A DNA stretch of 64,000 nt from DRTC01 sp964521025 (GTDB lineage: Bacteria; Cloacimonadota; Cloacimonadia; Cloacimonadales; TCS61): the NCBI GenBank assembly GCA_964521025.1, contig CAZFPK010000014.1, positions 5,309-69,308 on the forward strand, given 5' to 3'. Within the stretch, counting starts at the first letter, position 1, and the number at the start of each line of letters is the position of its first letter. The notes under the pieces were generated by a model. The model made no database searches. It was given only the letters and a program-made list of their open reading frames with translations, and was not told the DNA's origin. Positions 7,760-18,196 of this stretch are shown one piece after another. Position numbers and translations under genes: made by a program.

Positions 7760-9806
7760 CTTTTTTATTAGCTTCAGCAATGACTTTGGAAGCTATCTCT
7801 TTAGGAACTTTTTCTAAATGAGAGAATTTCTGGGTGAATTTTCCACGACCTTGTGTGAGGGATTTCAAAGCCGGATAATATCCGAATAATTCAGCCAGAG
7901 GCAGGTGTGCATTCAATATCTGTTTTTTCCCTTTCTGTTCCATTCCCAAAATTTTTCCTCTGCGGGTTGAAACATCACCCATGACATCGCCCATATATTC
8001 GTTCGGAATAATGATCTGCGCTTCATAAACCGGTTCCAGGAGAATCGGTTTAGCAACCTCGAAAGCTTTTTTCAAAGCATTCCAGGAAGCGATCTTAAAA
8101 GCCATTTCCGAAGAATCCACATCGTGAAAACTGCCGTAATAACAATCGACGCTGATATCGACGATCGGGTTGCCGGAAACAATACCTTTACCTAGTATTT
8201 CCGCAAGACCTTTCTCGATGGCAGGAATATATTTACTCGGGATCGTTCCGCCCACGATCGAATTTATGAATTCAAAACCTTCTCCCCTCTGCCTGGGAGC
8301 AACCCGGAAATATACTTCGCCGTATTGTCCCCGTCCTCCGGATTGTTTTTTGTGTTTATAACTTATATCTGCTTTGCCGGTTATTGTTTCTTTATAAGGA
8401 ACGGAAGGTAAGGATAATTGCGCATCGATCTTATAGCGGGATTTCAATTTTTTATGCAGGAAATTGATTTGCTGTTCACCGATCCCGGCAAGAACATTCT
8501 CGTTCGTCTCAGCATTCATTTCCAGGTTCACGGTCGGGTCTTCATCCAATAATTTACCGAGAGCAGAACCGATCTTATCTTCATCACTCTGGTTCACGGC
8601 TTTGATCGCCTGCCAGAAAACAGGAGTCGGAAGAGCGACTTTCATTAACCTGGTTTTTGAGCCGATCTTAACAAGCGAATTGAAACTGCGTGCAACTTTC
8701 ATTTTAACCAATCCGCCGATATCACCTGCGATCACTTCATCGGTTTCCGTTCTACCTTTTCCGGTGCAATAATACATCGAACCGATCCTGTCTTTAGTAT
8801 CTTTTTCGGGAACAAAAACTTCGGTTCCGCTTTTTAATTTGCCTGAAAATACTCGGACATAAGCAATATCACCTACATTCGGATCAGTATATGATTTGAA
8901 GACATAAGCACAAAGATCACCATCAGCAGAAGTTGCTGCAGTTTTTATTTCACCTTTTTCTTCGACGGCTATTTGATTCCTTTCAGCAGGAGACGGTAAA
9001 TAATCGACGATGGCATTCATCATATCATTTACTGCAATATTACCGGTTGCAGAACAGGCAAAAACCGGGATCAGGGTTCCCGCAGATATAGCGGATTTAA
9101 TTCCCGCGGAAAGTTCTTCATCCGAAAGTTCTCCCACCTCGAAATATTTTTCCAGGAGTTCATCGTCACTCTCCGCAACAGCTTCCATCAAAGCCAACCT
9201 GCTTTCCTGAACTTGATCAGACAGTTCTGCGGGAATATCTGCTGCTTTATTATTCACGAATGCTTTGCCTTTCACGATATCGACGATTCCTTCGAACCTG
9301 TGTTCCGAACCGATGGGCAGAAATATCGGAACCGGGATCATATCCGTGTTTTCTTTGATCAATTCAACGGTCTTCTTATAATCGGCACCTTCGCTGTCCA
9401 TACGATTGATGATGATCCCTTTGGCTGCGGATGAACCTGCAAGAAGTTCCAGGGATTGCTCCAGGCTGACTTCGTATCCGCCGCCGGCATTTGCCATGAA
9501 GAGAAGCGTTTCCACTGCTGTAGAAGATGAAATCTGTTCTCCGGCAAAATCCGCGTTACCCGGAGCATCGAGAATATTTATTTTATGATTTTTCCATTCG
9601 AAATTTGCAATACTCAAAGACATGGACATCCCTTTTTCGATCTCTTCCGCACTAAAATCCATCACCGTGTTTCCGTCTTCTATTTTTCCAACTCGGCTGC
9701 TGGCTTTCGCATTAAAAAGCATTTGCTCGACTAAACTCGTTTTCCCGGCACCACTTGCACCCACCAGGGCAACATTCCTGATCTGTTTCCAATCAAATTT
9801 TTTCAT
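7752..9806 (-). CDS. Elongation factor G-like translational GTPase (EF-G paralog type)
   Basis: 684 residues with the full EF-G layout: G domain, domain II, and domains III-V (SVPYKETITGKADISYKHKKQSGGRGQYGEVYFR in domain IV; LLEPVYEAQIIIPNEYMGDVMGDVSTRRGKI in domain V). The P-loop is GASGAGKTS (16-24) and G4 is NRMD (134-137) rather than NKxD. The G3 motif reads DAPGNADF (80-87), with Asn where canonical EF-G and EF-Tu have the catalytic His. This matches the divergent EF-G-like branch (FusA2-like, where Tyr is often found), so it is probably not the main elongation factor. A role in ribosome rescue or regulation is a guess. Confidence 0.88.
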   Translation of the reverse strand: MKKFDWKQIRNVALVGASGAGKTSLVEQMLFNAKASSRVGKIEDGNTVMDFSAEEIEKGMSMSLSIANFEWKNHKINILDAPGNADFAGEQISSSTAVETLLFMANAGGGYEVSLEQSLELLAGSSAAKGIIINRMDSEGADYKKTVELIKENTDMIPVPIFLPIGSEHRFEGIVDIVKGKAFVNNKAADIPAELSDQVQESRLALMEAVAESDDELLEKYFEVGELSDEELSAGIKSAISAGTLIPVFACSATGNIAVNDMMNAIVDYLPSPAERNQIAVEEKGEIKTAATSADGDLCAYVFKSYTDPNVGDIAYVRVFSGKLKSGTEVFVPEKDTKDRIGSMYYCTGKGRTETDEVIAGDIGGLVKMKVARSFNSLVKIGSKTRLMKVALPTPVFWQAIKAVNQSDEDKIGSALGKLLDEDPTVNLEMNAETNENVLAGIGEQQINFLHKKLKSRYKIDAQLSLPSVPYKETITGKADISYKHKKQSGGRGQYGEVYFRVAPRQRGEGFEFINSIVGGTIPSKYIPAIEKGLAEILGKGIVSGNPIVDISVDCYYGSFHDVDSSEMAFKIASWNALKKAFEVAKPILLEPVYEAQIIIPNEYMGDVMGDVSTRRGKILGMEQKGKKQILNAHLPLAELFGYYPALKSLTQGRGKFTQKFSHLEKVPKEIASKVIAEANKKDE

Positions 9807-9913
9807 TTTTCCCCCGTTCTATTTTCATAAAACATTTATTTTTTTACTGGCTTAATTCCAGAGAACAGCAAATTTTTTTTGATGTCTTTTCTTGTCAATG
9901 AACTACTGTGAAA

Positions 9914-12900
9914 TTACTTCAAAATTATGACTTTCCCTGTTTTCTCGGATATGTTTCCATCTGAGAGTTGTTTTGCTTTGATCTTATAAAAATAGGTATT
10001 ATTAGCTATATGATCGCCTTCCGTATCTTTTGTATCCCAGAAAACCTGGTTATACCCGGCTCCGCAATTCTGTTTTTTCAAAGTACGGATTTTCCTGCTT
10101 GTGATCGTGTAGATCATGATCTCGACATCAGCATCTTCGGTAATAATGAAGGTAAAATATCCCTCATTTTTCATCGGATTGGGGTAGGGAAGCATCTGCT
10201 CGATCGCAACTTTCCCGGATTCTCTTGCGATAAACTCGGTCGATGCTACGGTCGGAACATTAAAATTATCAAAGACGATCAGTTGGAGAGTATGCCTGCC
10301 TACTGCGATCTCATCGAGCTCATAAAGCAATTCCCCATTTGTATAGGAATCGATATCGTAAAAAAAATGCTCCGTAACATCGAGCGGATCGTTGCTTTGA
10401 TCGAGAAGCAGCAGGATCTTATGACCTGCACTCCCGGAAATATTGATACCGTTGCTGTCGGAAATCGCCGCGATCAAGGTCGGTTCCGTGGAAACATAAT
10501 CTCCGGAAAGGAATTTTTTGGAATCGATCCATAACTGCACAGAAGGAGCATCATTATTTATGGAAGGAACTGCAATTTCACTATATTTGACAGGAATCAA
10601 ATAACTGGTAAAATCCGATTTGATATTATCCGAAATATAACTTATAAACCGCCCTCTCTCACCATTTTGAACATCGTCAGGGATGATGAACCCGGCATCG
10701 AATTCATTATTTTCTGTTTGCACAGAGCCTTTGAAAAAACATGACCCGTTCCTCGTGTAATCCACATCATAAACCTGACCATTCAATTCCCGGTGATAAT
10801 TAAGAGAATCTTCCGTATTGTATATCCTGATCTCACCCACACCGGAAATTGCATTTTCCAACTCGTAATCTCCGGAAATAAAAACAGTTTGTCTCGCTTG
10901 TAGTAGGCTGTCTGCGATCGGTTCATCTATCGTCATGGAACCGGAAATTTCCGGTGTTAAAACCTGTAAAAGCGGATCCCCAAGAACATGATATAACCTG
11001 CTATTAGAACTGGTCGCTCCGGAATATAACTTTGCATCCCATAATGCCCAGCCAATATTCTCTCTTTCATTCAAAGATTGATCAAAAAAATGTCTGATCA
11101 AAGTTGTATTGGCACTTCCACCACATGACCTGGAAGCAGCGATCGTAGCTATCGAGCCGCCGTAATCATGAAATAATAATTTTTCTCCCAGACAATCAAA
11201 TGCCGAATCATCGAACTGTCCGACATTACAGGAAGCCGCAATAAATAAAGTCAGGTGTTCTTCGTTCTCCAGGAACCTGATATGCAGCGAACCCCTGAAA
11301 TAACCTTCGTCTCCCAGGATATCATCTGCTCCGTGCCCGATATAATACCAGATCAATCTTCCTTCGTTGATCCTGTCTATTGTTTCGTCCCGAACTTCCG
11401 GTTTCAACAGGAATTCATCCATATCATATTCGATAGCCAGTAATTTATCGACATAAACTCCATTACTTAATATTTCCCCCGTATATTGAGCCTGATAAGT
11501 ATGATTCAAGCCCAAACCTCCTGTCCCTTCCAGACCTCCACTCTTATTTTCATCATCTGCTACGATCAATACTTTATTTCTCCACCAGCCTAAATTCGGT
11601 GTTTCAATATAATCTCTTAACCTCCCGATCATCAAATCCATCTGGGAAGTATTCTGTGCCGGGATCCTGCCGATAGGAAGGTCGGGTTCGGAACTTCCAA
11701 AAGCAATAAAAAAATCGTCATAAGCATAATGGGAATCATTTTCATAAACAATAATTTTATTTTTTTCAATATTAAGTTCCCAGTTCGTTGTTCCCGAACC
11801 CATCAAGATAACAACTTCCAATTCCGGATGATCATTAAAATAGACTTCGATATAGTCCTTTAGTCCTTGAGGTGATTCTCCATAAAGATCGAAAGTGGTC
11901 TGTTGATCTATGATTTCGGAAGACAATCCGTAATTATCGAGATGGATCTGGGCTAATTCTTCTGATTGGGAAATAAATACGGATGGAGAGATCATCAGGC
12001 AATCGACCTGACGGTCGCGGTCGTTTGTTTCCGGAGGGGAGTATTGGTTAAAATCCGAAACATTTAAAATATTATCGATATTCCGCAAATCCGGACTGCG
12101 AGCAGGTTTGCTGTGATATTCTCCTCCAAAAGTTAACCAGAATACTGTTTTCCCGGAATAGCGATGATGAATATCATCTACTAAAATTTCATGGGAGAAA
12201 AGGACAAAATCTTCTTCGTCAAAACGACCGTCATTTCCGCTTTCGATAAATATTGGAATTTCCTGAACTAAAAATTCCGTCCTTTCTTTTTCTCCCAGGT
12301 TTTCTTTTCTTATTCCCCGGAAAATCCTGACGGAGTCAGATTCCACAAAATCCGGGAGTTGGGATAATTCTGCAAGAAACAATCCGCAAATCCCTTCATC
12401 TTCGACTTCGATCCGGTACCAGAAACCGGAATCGGAAAAAGGCATGGAATTTATTTTCCGATCGCTTTTAGTTTTCCAGGATTTGGAAGAGTTGTAATTT
12501 ATAAAAAAATCTTCATAAATGCGATCAAATTTATCGGGAATTTCATTCCTGAAACTATGATCACCTTCGATATTAATTTCTAAAATCAATTCTTCTATTA
12601 TTTCTAATTTTCTGGCAGAATGATCATACAAAAATGGTGAGATCTTTACGGGAAAATACTCATTAAAACGAAAGCGTAATTTCTCCCCGATTACAAGGAA
12701 TCGATCCGATCCTCGAGAAAATAATTCTTCGTCTATCTCAAAAATAAAATCACTCGTTTCACCGCTTTTTATAATTCTCGGAACCGGCTGCAATGGAAGT
12801 CGAAAATATTTAATCGAAGTTTTCTCATAAATAATGTTCACTGAAATGTTCCCTTGCGGCGGCACAGCAATATTGATAAATTTATTAGGAAGAGCCGGCG

Positions 12901-13087
12901 CTCCGATTTCTCCGGTATTTGTCCAGTTTTCCAGGTTTATATATGTAAAATTCCGGTCTTCATGGATTTGATAACCCTGAACCGAGATCGTTATTAATGA
13001 TCTTTCGCGTGATTGTTCTAATATTTCGATCTTTCCATTTAATAAAAAAGCAGAAAGAACGAAAATCAACAGGAATATTTTCTTCAC
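9914..13087 (-). CDS. Secreted gingipain-type (C25) cysteine protease with FlgD-like C-terminal domain
   Basis: About 1057 residues from the GTG at 13085-13087, which has GGAGG just upstream and gives a clean signal peptide (VKKIFLLIFVLSAFLLNG). The longer ATG frame would bury that signal. Order: signal; C25 propeptide-like region to about 220; catalytic region with His about 585 in WYYIGHGADDILG and Cys about 620 in LFIAASCNVGQFDD; beta-sandwich linkers; a FlgD-like/T9SS-type C-terminal domain (YPNPMKNEGYF..., YFYKIKA..., ending KVIILK). C25 enzymes are secreted proteases. The C-terminal domain suggests type IX-like export or surface anchoring, which other genes here do not confirm. Confidence 0.88.
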   Translation of the reverse strand: MKKIFLLIFVLSAFLLNGKIEILEQSRERSLITISVQGYQIHEDRNFTYINLENWTNTGEIGAPALPNKFINIAVPPQGNISVNIIYEKTSIKYFRLPLQPVPRIIKSGETSDFIFEIDEELFSRGSDRFLVIGEKLRFRFNEYFPVKISPFLYDHSARKLEIIEELILEINIEGDHSFRNEIPDKFDRIYEDFFINYNSSKSWKTKSDRKINSMPFSDSGFWYRIEVEDEGICGLFLAELSQLPDFVESDSVRIFRGIRKENLGEKERTEFLVQEIPIFIESGNDGRFDEEDFVLFSHEILVDDIHHRYSGKTVFWLTFGGEYHSKPARSPDLRNIDNILNVSDFNQYSPPETNDRDRQVDCLMISPSVFISQSEELAQIHLDNYGLSSEIIDQQTTFDLYGESPQGLKDYIEVYFNDHPELEVVILMGSGTTNWELNIEKNKIIVYENDSHYAYDDFFIAFGSSEPDLPIGRIPAQNTSQMDLMIGRLRDYIETPNLGWWRNKVLIVADDENKSGGLEGTGGLGLNHTYQAQYTGEILSNGVYVDKLLAIEYDMDEFLLKPEVRDETIDRINEGRLIWYYIGHGADDILGDEGYFRGSLHIRFLENEEHLTLFIAASCNVGQFDDSAFDCLGEKLLFHDYGGSIATIAASRSCGGSANTTLIRHFFDQSLNERENIGWALWDAKLYSGATSSNSRLYHVLGDPLLQVLTPEISGSMTIDEPIADSLLQARQTVFISGDYELENAISGVGEIRIYNTEDSLNYHRELNGQVYDVDYTRNGSCFFKGSVQTENNEFDAGFIIPDDVQNGERGRFISYISDNIKSDFTSYLIPVKYSEIAVPSINNDAPSVQLWIDSKKFLSGDYVSTEPTLIAAISDSNGINISGSAGHKILLLLDQSNDPLDVTEHFFYDIDSYTNGELLYELDEIAVGRHTLQLIVFDNFNVPTVASTEFIARESGKVAIEQMLPYPNPMKNEGYFTFIITEDADVEIMIYTITSRKIRTLKKQNCGAGYNQVFWDTKDTEGDHIANNTYFYKIKAKQLSDGNISEKTGKVIILK

Positions 13088-13132
13088 ATTTCCCTCCGGA
13101 TCGAACTTATGCAACAATAATGCCAATTTCAT

Positions 13133-13611
13133 TTTTTCCCTTCAAATGTCAACTTTTAGGATAAGATAAAAAATAAATTTGACGAAACAAACAATAAAAT
13201 TTTTCTTCCTTTCTGATATGTAAATCAAACCTCCGGTTTGAGATGTAACATGGAACTCTGTTCCGTTGTCATCCTGATTCTCCGAATCAGCCAAATTAAG
13301 TAACTCAACCTGCAGCTAATTGGATGAGTAGAACATTTTTTTCAAAATGTTTTTAAAAAATTTTGATCGATTTGAAATTTGATTTTTTCCCGGAATGCAT
13401 TTCCGGATAACATTCACAATCAGGAATGATCGTGATACTGTAACTCAAACTTCTGGTTTGAGAAGTAAAACATTTTGCCCAATTGTTGTTAAAAAAATGA
13501 CAAGATCGGCATCTTGTCTTACTAAATGATCTGTTGTGATCTGTGAACTTGAGTCAAAATATCAGGTCTCAAAGCGGGAGCTTTGAGTTACATTTACAGG
13601 TGGAGTAAAAA
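13133..13611. repeat. Intergenic region with three related hairpin repeats
   Basis: About 480 bases between divergent genes, no coding signal. Three short inverted repeats of one type occur: TCAAACC-tcc-GGTTTGA at 13225-13241, a similar TCAAAC/GTTTGA hairpin at 13445-13461, and TCAAAGC-ggga-GCTTTGA at 13569-13586. Each is framed by GTAA/TTAC-like ends. A fragment near 13258-13290 matches the 'catcctgattc' family. These look like dispersed non-coding palindromes. The promoter of the plus-strand amidohydrolase operon must lie here. Confidence 0.55.
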
Positions 13612-14916
13612 ATGAACATCGAAATAAAGAACGGATATTTAATTATCCCCAAAGAAAACTCATTTAAAGTCGAAAAAAATGATATTTTCATCCAAGACGG
13701 AATCCTAAAATATAAGAAAAAATTTGAAAAAGCAGACAAAACAATCGATGCCGGAAATCAGGTCATTTTTCCCGGACTGGTGAATGCTCATCATCATATT
13801 TATTCCTGTTTATCCAAAGGAATTCCCGCGAAGACACCGTTCAAAGATTTTTTAGGAACATTAGAAAATCTCTGGTGGAAACTGGATCGTGCGTTAGATA
13901 AAGAAAGCGTTCAACTCTCGACAGTTCTAACTTTACAGGATTGTGTCAAGAGCGGAGTTACGACAGTTTTCGACCATCATATTTCAGCGAATTATATAGA
14001 AAATTCCCTGGATACGATGGGAGATGTTTTCTCTGATTTCGGATTGAACGGAGTTCTCTGCTTTGAGACTTCTAACCGTAATGGAAAAGAAGTTTTCGAG
14101 AAGTCACTCGCTGAAAATATTCGTTTCCATCAGAAAAATCAAAACTCCAAAAACTTGAAAGGAATGATGGGACTGCACGCACTTCTTACTCTCGATGAAC
14201 AAAACCTGGAAGAAATAAACCGGAAAACAGGAAATTTACCAATCCATTGTCATATCGCGGAAGGTGAGATCGATGAGATTCAAAGCAAAGAAAAATATGG
14301 GAAATCTGTTATTGAAAGGTTGGAAGAATTCGACTTGCTTCGTAAAAATTCGCTGCTCATTCACGCCAGTAATATTTCCAAAAAGGAGATTGATATCCTG
14401 AAAGAAAAAGATGTTTTTATTGCCCAGGCAATCGACTCCAACATGAATAATGCTCTCAACATTGCCAATATTTCCAAAATCATCGATTCAGGAATCAAAA
14501 CAACTGCCGGCACGGATGGAATGACATCCAATATTCTGAAAGCATTGAAAAATTCATTTCTGTTCACAAAATATCAGAACAAAAATCCGGATATTGGATT
14601 TCCGGAAATGATGTCATTACTTCTCGATTCCTTCCAACTTAAAACAACTTTCGGTTTCCCGCTCGGAATTTTGAAAAACGAACCTGCCGATCTCGTGATT
14701 TTCGATTATGTTCCGGCAACTCCTTTTGATGAAAATACATTTTGGGGACATTTCATTTATGGGATAACTGAATCGCAAGCGAGATGGGTGATCAAAGGAA
14801 ATGCGATTTTGCTGGATGATTTTCGATTGCATCTGACGAAAAAGTACGATGATTTGATCCGAAACAGGATTGGAATTTCAGAAAGGTTGTTTGAAAGGTT
14901 TGAAAAAATTAATTAA
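13612..14916 (+). CDS. ssnA: SsnA-type amidohydrolase (putative aminohydrolase)
   Basis: 434 residues, an amidohydrolase-superfamily TIM barrel. Metal ligands: His60 and His62 in FPGLVNAHHHIYS, His in LPIHCHIAEGE, His in LLIHASN, and Asp in TAGTDGMTSN. The segment LENLWWKLDRALDKES is characteristic of SsnA and related guanine/chlorohydrolase-like enzymes. In E. coli ssnA lies with the putative selenium-dependent Mo hydroxylase xdhD. Here the Mo hydroxylase follows after only 15 bases, so the pair probably acts in purine or other N-heterocycle breakdown (inferred). GGAG lies upstream of the ATG. The true substrate is unknown. Confidence 0.85.
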   Translation: MNIEIKNGYLIIPKENSFKVEKNDIFIQDGILKYKKKFEKADKTIDAGNQVIFPGLVNAHHHIYSCLSKGIPAKTPFKDFLGTLENLWWKLDRALDKESVQLSTVLTLQDCVKSGVTTVFDHHISANYIENSLDTMGDVFSDFGLNGVLCFETSNRNGKEVFEKSLAENIRFHQKNQNSKNLKGMMGLHALLTLDEQNLEEINRKTGNLPIHCHIAEGEIDEIQSKEKYGKSVIERLEEFDLLRKNSLLIHASNISKKEIDILKEKDVFIAQAIDSNMNNALNIANISKIIDSGIKTTAGTDGMTSNILKALKNSFLFTKYQNKNPDIGFPEMMSLLLDSFQLKTTFGFPLGILKNEPADLVIFDYVPATPFDENTFWGHFIYGITESQARWVIKGNAILLDDFRLHLTKKYDDLIRNRIGISERLFERFEKIN

Positions 14917-14931
14917 TTTCCAGGATGATTT

Positions 14932-17900
14932 ATGTTTAACACAATCGGCAAAAAAATACAAAGAATAGACGGTTACGAAAAAGTAACCGGAAAAGCGATT
15001 TACGGAGATGACATCAAAATTCATGGAATGCTGTTCGCAGCTTTTCGATATACTGATATTCCATCCGGAAAGATAAAAAGAATCGATATTACAGGAACTA
15101 AAAAATTGGAAGGTGTCGAAGCAATCGTTCTTTATAAAGATATTCCGGGAGCAAAACGAGTTGGACCGATCCGGCAGGATTATTTTCCGATCGTAAATGA
15201 CGAAGTATTTTACGCCGGAGATGTAATTGCAATTGTTGCAGCAAAAACTAAAGAAATCGCTCAATCGGCAGTCGAGGAAATCGAAGTCGAATATGAACCG
15301 ATAACTCCAATCACAGATATCGAAAAAGCAGTCAAACCGGGTTCGAGACTCGTTCACCAGGAATACAAAAGCAATATCGTTGTTCATTATCCGCTCATCA
15401 AAGGAGATGTGGAAAAAGGATTTGCAGATTCCGAACAGGTTATCGAGAGAAAATACAGAACTAATTTTGTTGAACATTCCTATATCGAGCCGGAATCAGT
15501 AACTGTAGTTCCCGATCCTACCACAAAAGGTTTCAAAATTTACGGCTCGATTCAGAATCCTTTTACAACCAGGAAAATTGTCGCTCTTTTTATGGGTCTG
15601 AATCTCAATCAGGTTAATGTTTTTCCCTCCAATTTAGGTGGTTCTTTCGGAGGAAAAGATGATATCATCAATCATATTTCCTGCAGATTAGCACTGCTTT
15701 CAAAAATCACAGGAAAACCTGTGCAGATAACTTATTCTCGTGAAAACTCCATAAAAGAAGGTTATAAAAGACATCCATACCTGATGAACTACAAAGCAGG
15801 ATTCGACTGCGATGGAAAATTGAAAGCGATGAAAATAGATATTCTGGCAGACAGCGGCGCATATTCATCCCAGACTTTTTTCGTAAATTGGCGTTCGGTC
15901 GTGCAGGCAACCGGTCCTTACGAGATCGAGAATGTGCAGACAGATATCAAAGGAATTTACACGAATAATTCTTATACCGCGGCAATGAGAGGTTTCGGTT
16001 CACCACAGGTTATTTTCGCCCAAGAATCTTTGATGGACGAAATTGCAGAAATTTGCAGTATCACTCCTCTTGAAATCCGAGAGATTAACGGTTATAAACA
16101 AGGAAGTATCACAGCCAGCGGTCAGAAACTTTCCGGGCATAAAGTATCTTTACAGCAAGTTATTAATGAAGCAGTTAAGAAAAGCGATTATAAAAAAGTA
16201 AGAACAAAATATTTCGAGAAAAATAAGACTTCGGAAAGATACAAATTCGGGCTCGGGCTTTCCTGCAGTTTTCGCGGTTGTTCTCTGGGAGCGGAAGGAA
16301 TGGATATGTCGTCGGCGATCGTTTCCGTGCAGGCAGATGGAAGTGTGATCGTTTTTACCGGAGTTAATGAAAACGGGCAGGGATTGCGTACTTCGATGTG
16401 CCAGATATGTTCGGAAGTTCTGGGAGTCGAGCTCGAAAAAATAACCTTTCTCGAACCTCAAACTTCGACGATTGCAGATGGAGGGCCGACAGTTGCTTCG
16501 CGTGGAACTCTGGTTGGCGGAAATGCGGTGATCGATGCTGCCACAAAAGTTAAGAATAGAATTTTTGAAGTTATCAAAGAAGATTTGAAAGTAGCGGTTC
16601 TGGAAGAGACAGAATGGAAAAATGGAAAGATTTATTCTAAAAAATCAGGAAATAATTTCGTCGAGTTTTCCCAGGCAGTAGAAAGATCATACTGGAAAGG
16701 AATCAATCTTTCTGCTTATGGCTGGTTCAAAGGACCACAAGTTGGCTGGAAAGAAAAAACCGGTCAGGGAAATGCTTATTTCACTTATGTTTACGGATGT
16801 CATATCGCACAGATAAAAGTCGATACGATTACCGGGAAAATCGAACTTGTGAAAATCACGGCTGCGCATGATGTCGGCAAAATCATTAATCGTTTAGGAG
16901 CAGAAGGACAGATTTACGGGGGAGTTACGCAGGGGTTTGGCTACGGAGTTCTGGAAGATTATAACATTCAAAATGGTGAAGTAAAATCGCAAAACTTCGA
17001 TGAATATTTAATTCCGACCATAAAAGATATTCCTGAAATAGAACCGGTCCTGATCGAGAATCCCGATAAATTCGGACCGTTCGGAGCAAAAAGTATCGGA
17101 GAACCGACTCTGGAATTAACTGCTGCTGCAGTTAATAATGCTTTGAAATTCGCAATTGGAAAGCATTCTTATCAAATTCCATTAACTCTGGAACAGGTAT
17201 TTTTAGGAAAGAATTTAAGAAAACCGGCACGGCAAAGTGAAGTCGTTCATCTTTCCCAAAAGAAAACAAAACAGGTTTTTCGAATAAACAATATCAAAAC
17301 AAAAACTCCTGAAAATCTTGAAAATGCTCTTAATATTCTATCTGAAGGGAAATATAAAATCCTTGCCGGTGGCACCGATGTTATCGTACAAGCCAGAATG
17401 AAAACCGAACTGCTAAATCTTTTGAATATTTATTCCATTGCTGAACTCAAAGAAATTTCCGAAACTGAAAATGAAATTTTGATCGGAAGTGCAGTTACTT
17501 TCTCCCAGTTAATTTCCAATGAACTCATCAAAAAACATTTCCCGATTTTAGTGAAAGCCTGTTCCACAATCGGTTCCACGCAAATCCGCAATCGTGCCAC
17601 GATCGGGGGAAATATCGTCAATGCCGCTCCCTGTGCGGATTCTGTTCCTCCTTTGATCCTCCGTCGTGCAGAACTTGTTCTGCTTTCTAAAACCGGACAA
17701 CGAAAAATCCCCATTAAAGATTTCATCATCAAGCATTATCAAACTAAAATCAAACCCGATGAATTGCTGGTTTCGATTAATATTCCCAAACCTGCAAACA
17801 AAAAATATTATCACAGTTATTTCCAGCTCGGTAGAAGAAATGCCATGAACATCACTCGAATGAGCATCAGTGCTCTGATCTCGTTCGATTCTGAAAACAA

Positions 17901-18165
17901 GATCGACGAATGCCGGCTGGTGGACGGTTCGCTTTTCAGTCGTTCCCAACGATTGACAGGAGTAGAAAATTCACTCATCGGGAAACCATTGAATGAGCAA
18001 AACATTGAAGGAATCGAAAAACTTTTGTCGGAAAAAATCGAAAAGGAGATCGGCAGACGCTGGTCGTCAGCATATAAAAGACCGGTTTTTATTAATATGT
18101 GCAAAGAAGCATTAAGAGAGATTAACCGCGAATTTTCGCGAAAAAACGCGAATAATAAACCTTGA
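14932..18165 (+). CDS. Xanthine dehydrogenase-family molybdenum hydroxylase, Mo domain fused to FAD domain
   Basis: 1077 residues. Residues 1 to about 770 are the Mo-pterin domains of the xanthine dehydrogenase family: GGSFGGKDD near 236-244, the substrate-site MRGFGSP with Arg353, TVASRGTLVGGNAV, and the catalytic Glu724 in GAKSIGEPT. Residues about 785-1065 are a complete FAD (CoxM-like) domain: LAGGTDVIVQARM and TQIRNRATIGGNIVNAAP. Standard fusions place 2Fe-2S first, then FAD, then Mo; Mo-then-FAD in one chain is unusual. The 2Fe-2S subunit is the next gene. The last 15 residues or so look repeat-derived and the stop codon lies in a hairpin repeat. Likely purine hydroxylase; substrate unproven. 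Confidence 0.9.
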   Translation: MFNTIGKKIQRIDGYEKVTGKAIYGDDIKIHGMLFAAFRYTDIPSGKIKRIDITGTKKLEGVEAIVLYKDIPGAKRVGPIRQDYFPIVNDEVFYAGDVIAIVAAKTKEIAQSAVEEIEVEYEPITPITDIEKAVKPGSRLVHQEYKSNIVVHYPLIKGDVEKGFADSEQVIERKYRTNFVEHSYIEPESVTVVPDPTTKGFKIYGSIQNPFTTRKIVALFMGLNLNQVNVFPSNLGGSFGGKDDIINHISCRLALLSKITGKPVQITYSRENSIKEGYKRHPYLMNYKAGFDCDGKLKAMKIDILADSGAYSSQTFFVNWRSVVQATGPYEIENVQTDIKGIYTNNSYTAAMRGFGSPQVIFAQESLMDEIAEICSITPLEIREINGYKQGSITASGQKLSGHKVSLQQVINEAVKKSDYKKVRTKYFEKNKTSERYKFGLGLSCSFRGCSLGAEGMDMSSAIVSVQADGSVIVFTGVNENGQGLRTSMCQICSEVLGVELEKITFLEPQTSTIADGGPTVASRGTLVGGNAVIDAATKVKNRIFEVIKEDLKVAVLEETEWKNGKIYSKKSGNNFVEFSQAVERSYWKGINLSAYGWFKGPQVGWKEKTGQGNAYFTYVYGCHIAQIKVDTITGKIELVKITAAHDVGKIINRLGAEGQIYGGVTQGFGYGVLEDYNIQNGEVKSQNFDEYLIPTIKDIPEIEPVLIENPDKFGPFGAKSIGEPTLELTAAAVNNALKFAIGKHSYQIPLTLEQVFLGKNLRKPARQSEVVHLSQKKTKQVFRINNIKTKTPENLENALNILSEGKYKILAGGTDVIVQARMKTELLNLLNIYSIAELKEISETENEILIGSAVTFSQLISNELIKKHFPILVKACSTIGSTQIRNRATIGGNIVNAAPCADSVPPLILRRAELVLLSKTGQRKIPIKDFIIKHYQTKIKPDELLVSINIPKPANKKYYHSYFQLGRRNAMNITRMSISALISFDSENKIDECRLVDGSLFSRSQRLTGVENSLIGKPLNEQNIEGIEKLLSEKIEKEIGRRWSSAYKRPVFINMCKEALREINREFSRKNANNKP

Positions 18166-18196
18166 AAACACTCTTTGTTGCTTAGCACTTTCAAGG
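18160..18196. repeat. CCTTGAAA-type hairpin repeat overlapping a stop codon
   Basis: An imperfect inverted repeat with left arm CCTTGAAAACAC and right arm GCACTTTCAAGG around a short loop. The TGA of the upstream hydroxylase lies inside the left arm. The same element type recurs at 55051-55218, 59130-59250 and 59330-59800. Confidence 0.7.

Noticed and set aside
9914..13087. Proof of a type IX secretion system
   Set aside because: The C-terminal domain is suggestive, but no por/gld/sov genes are in the window.
14878..15477. Long antisense open frame of ~200 residues
   Set aside because: It lies wholly opposite real coding sequence (mostly the Mo hydroxylase), with a Cys/Phe/Asp-rich composition typical of shadow frames.
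14932..18165. Selenocysteine codon in the hydroxylase
   Set aside because: The only TGA is the terminal one, followed by repeat DNA; no internal TGA or SECIS-like hairpin was seen.
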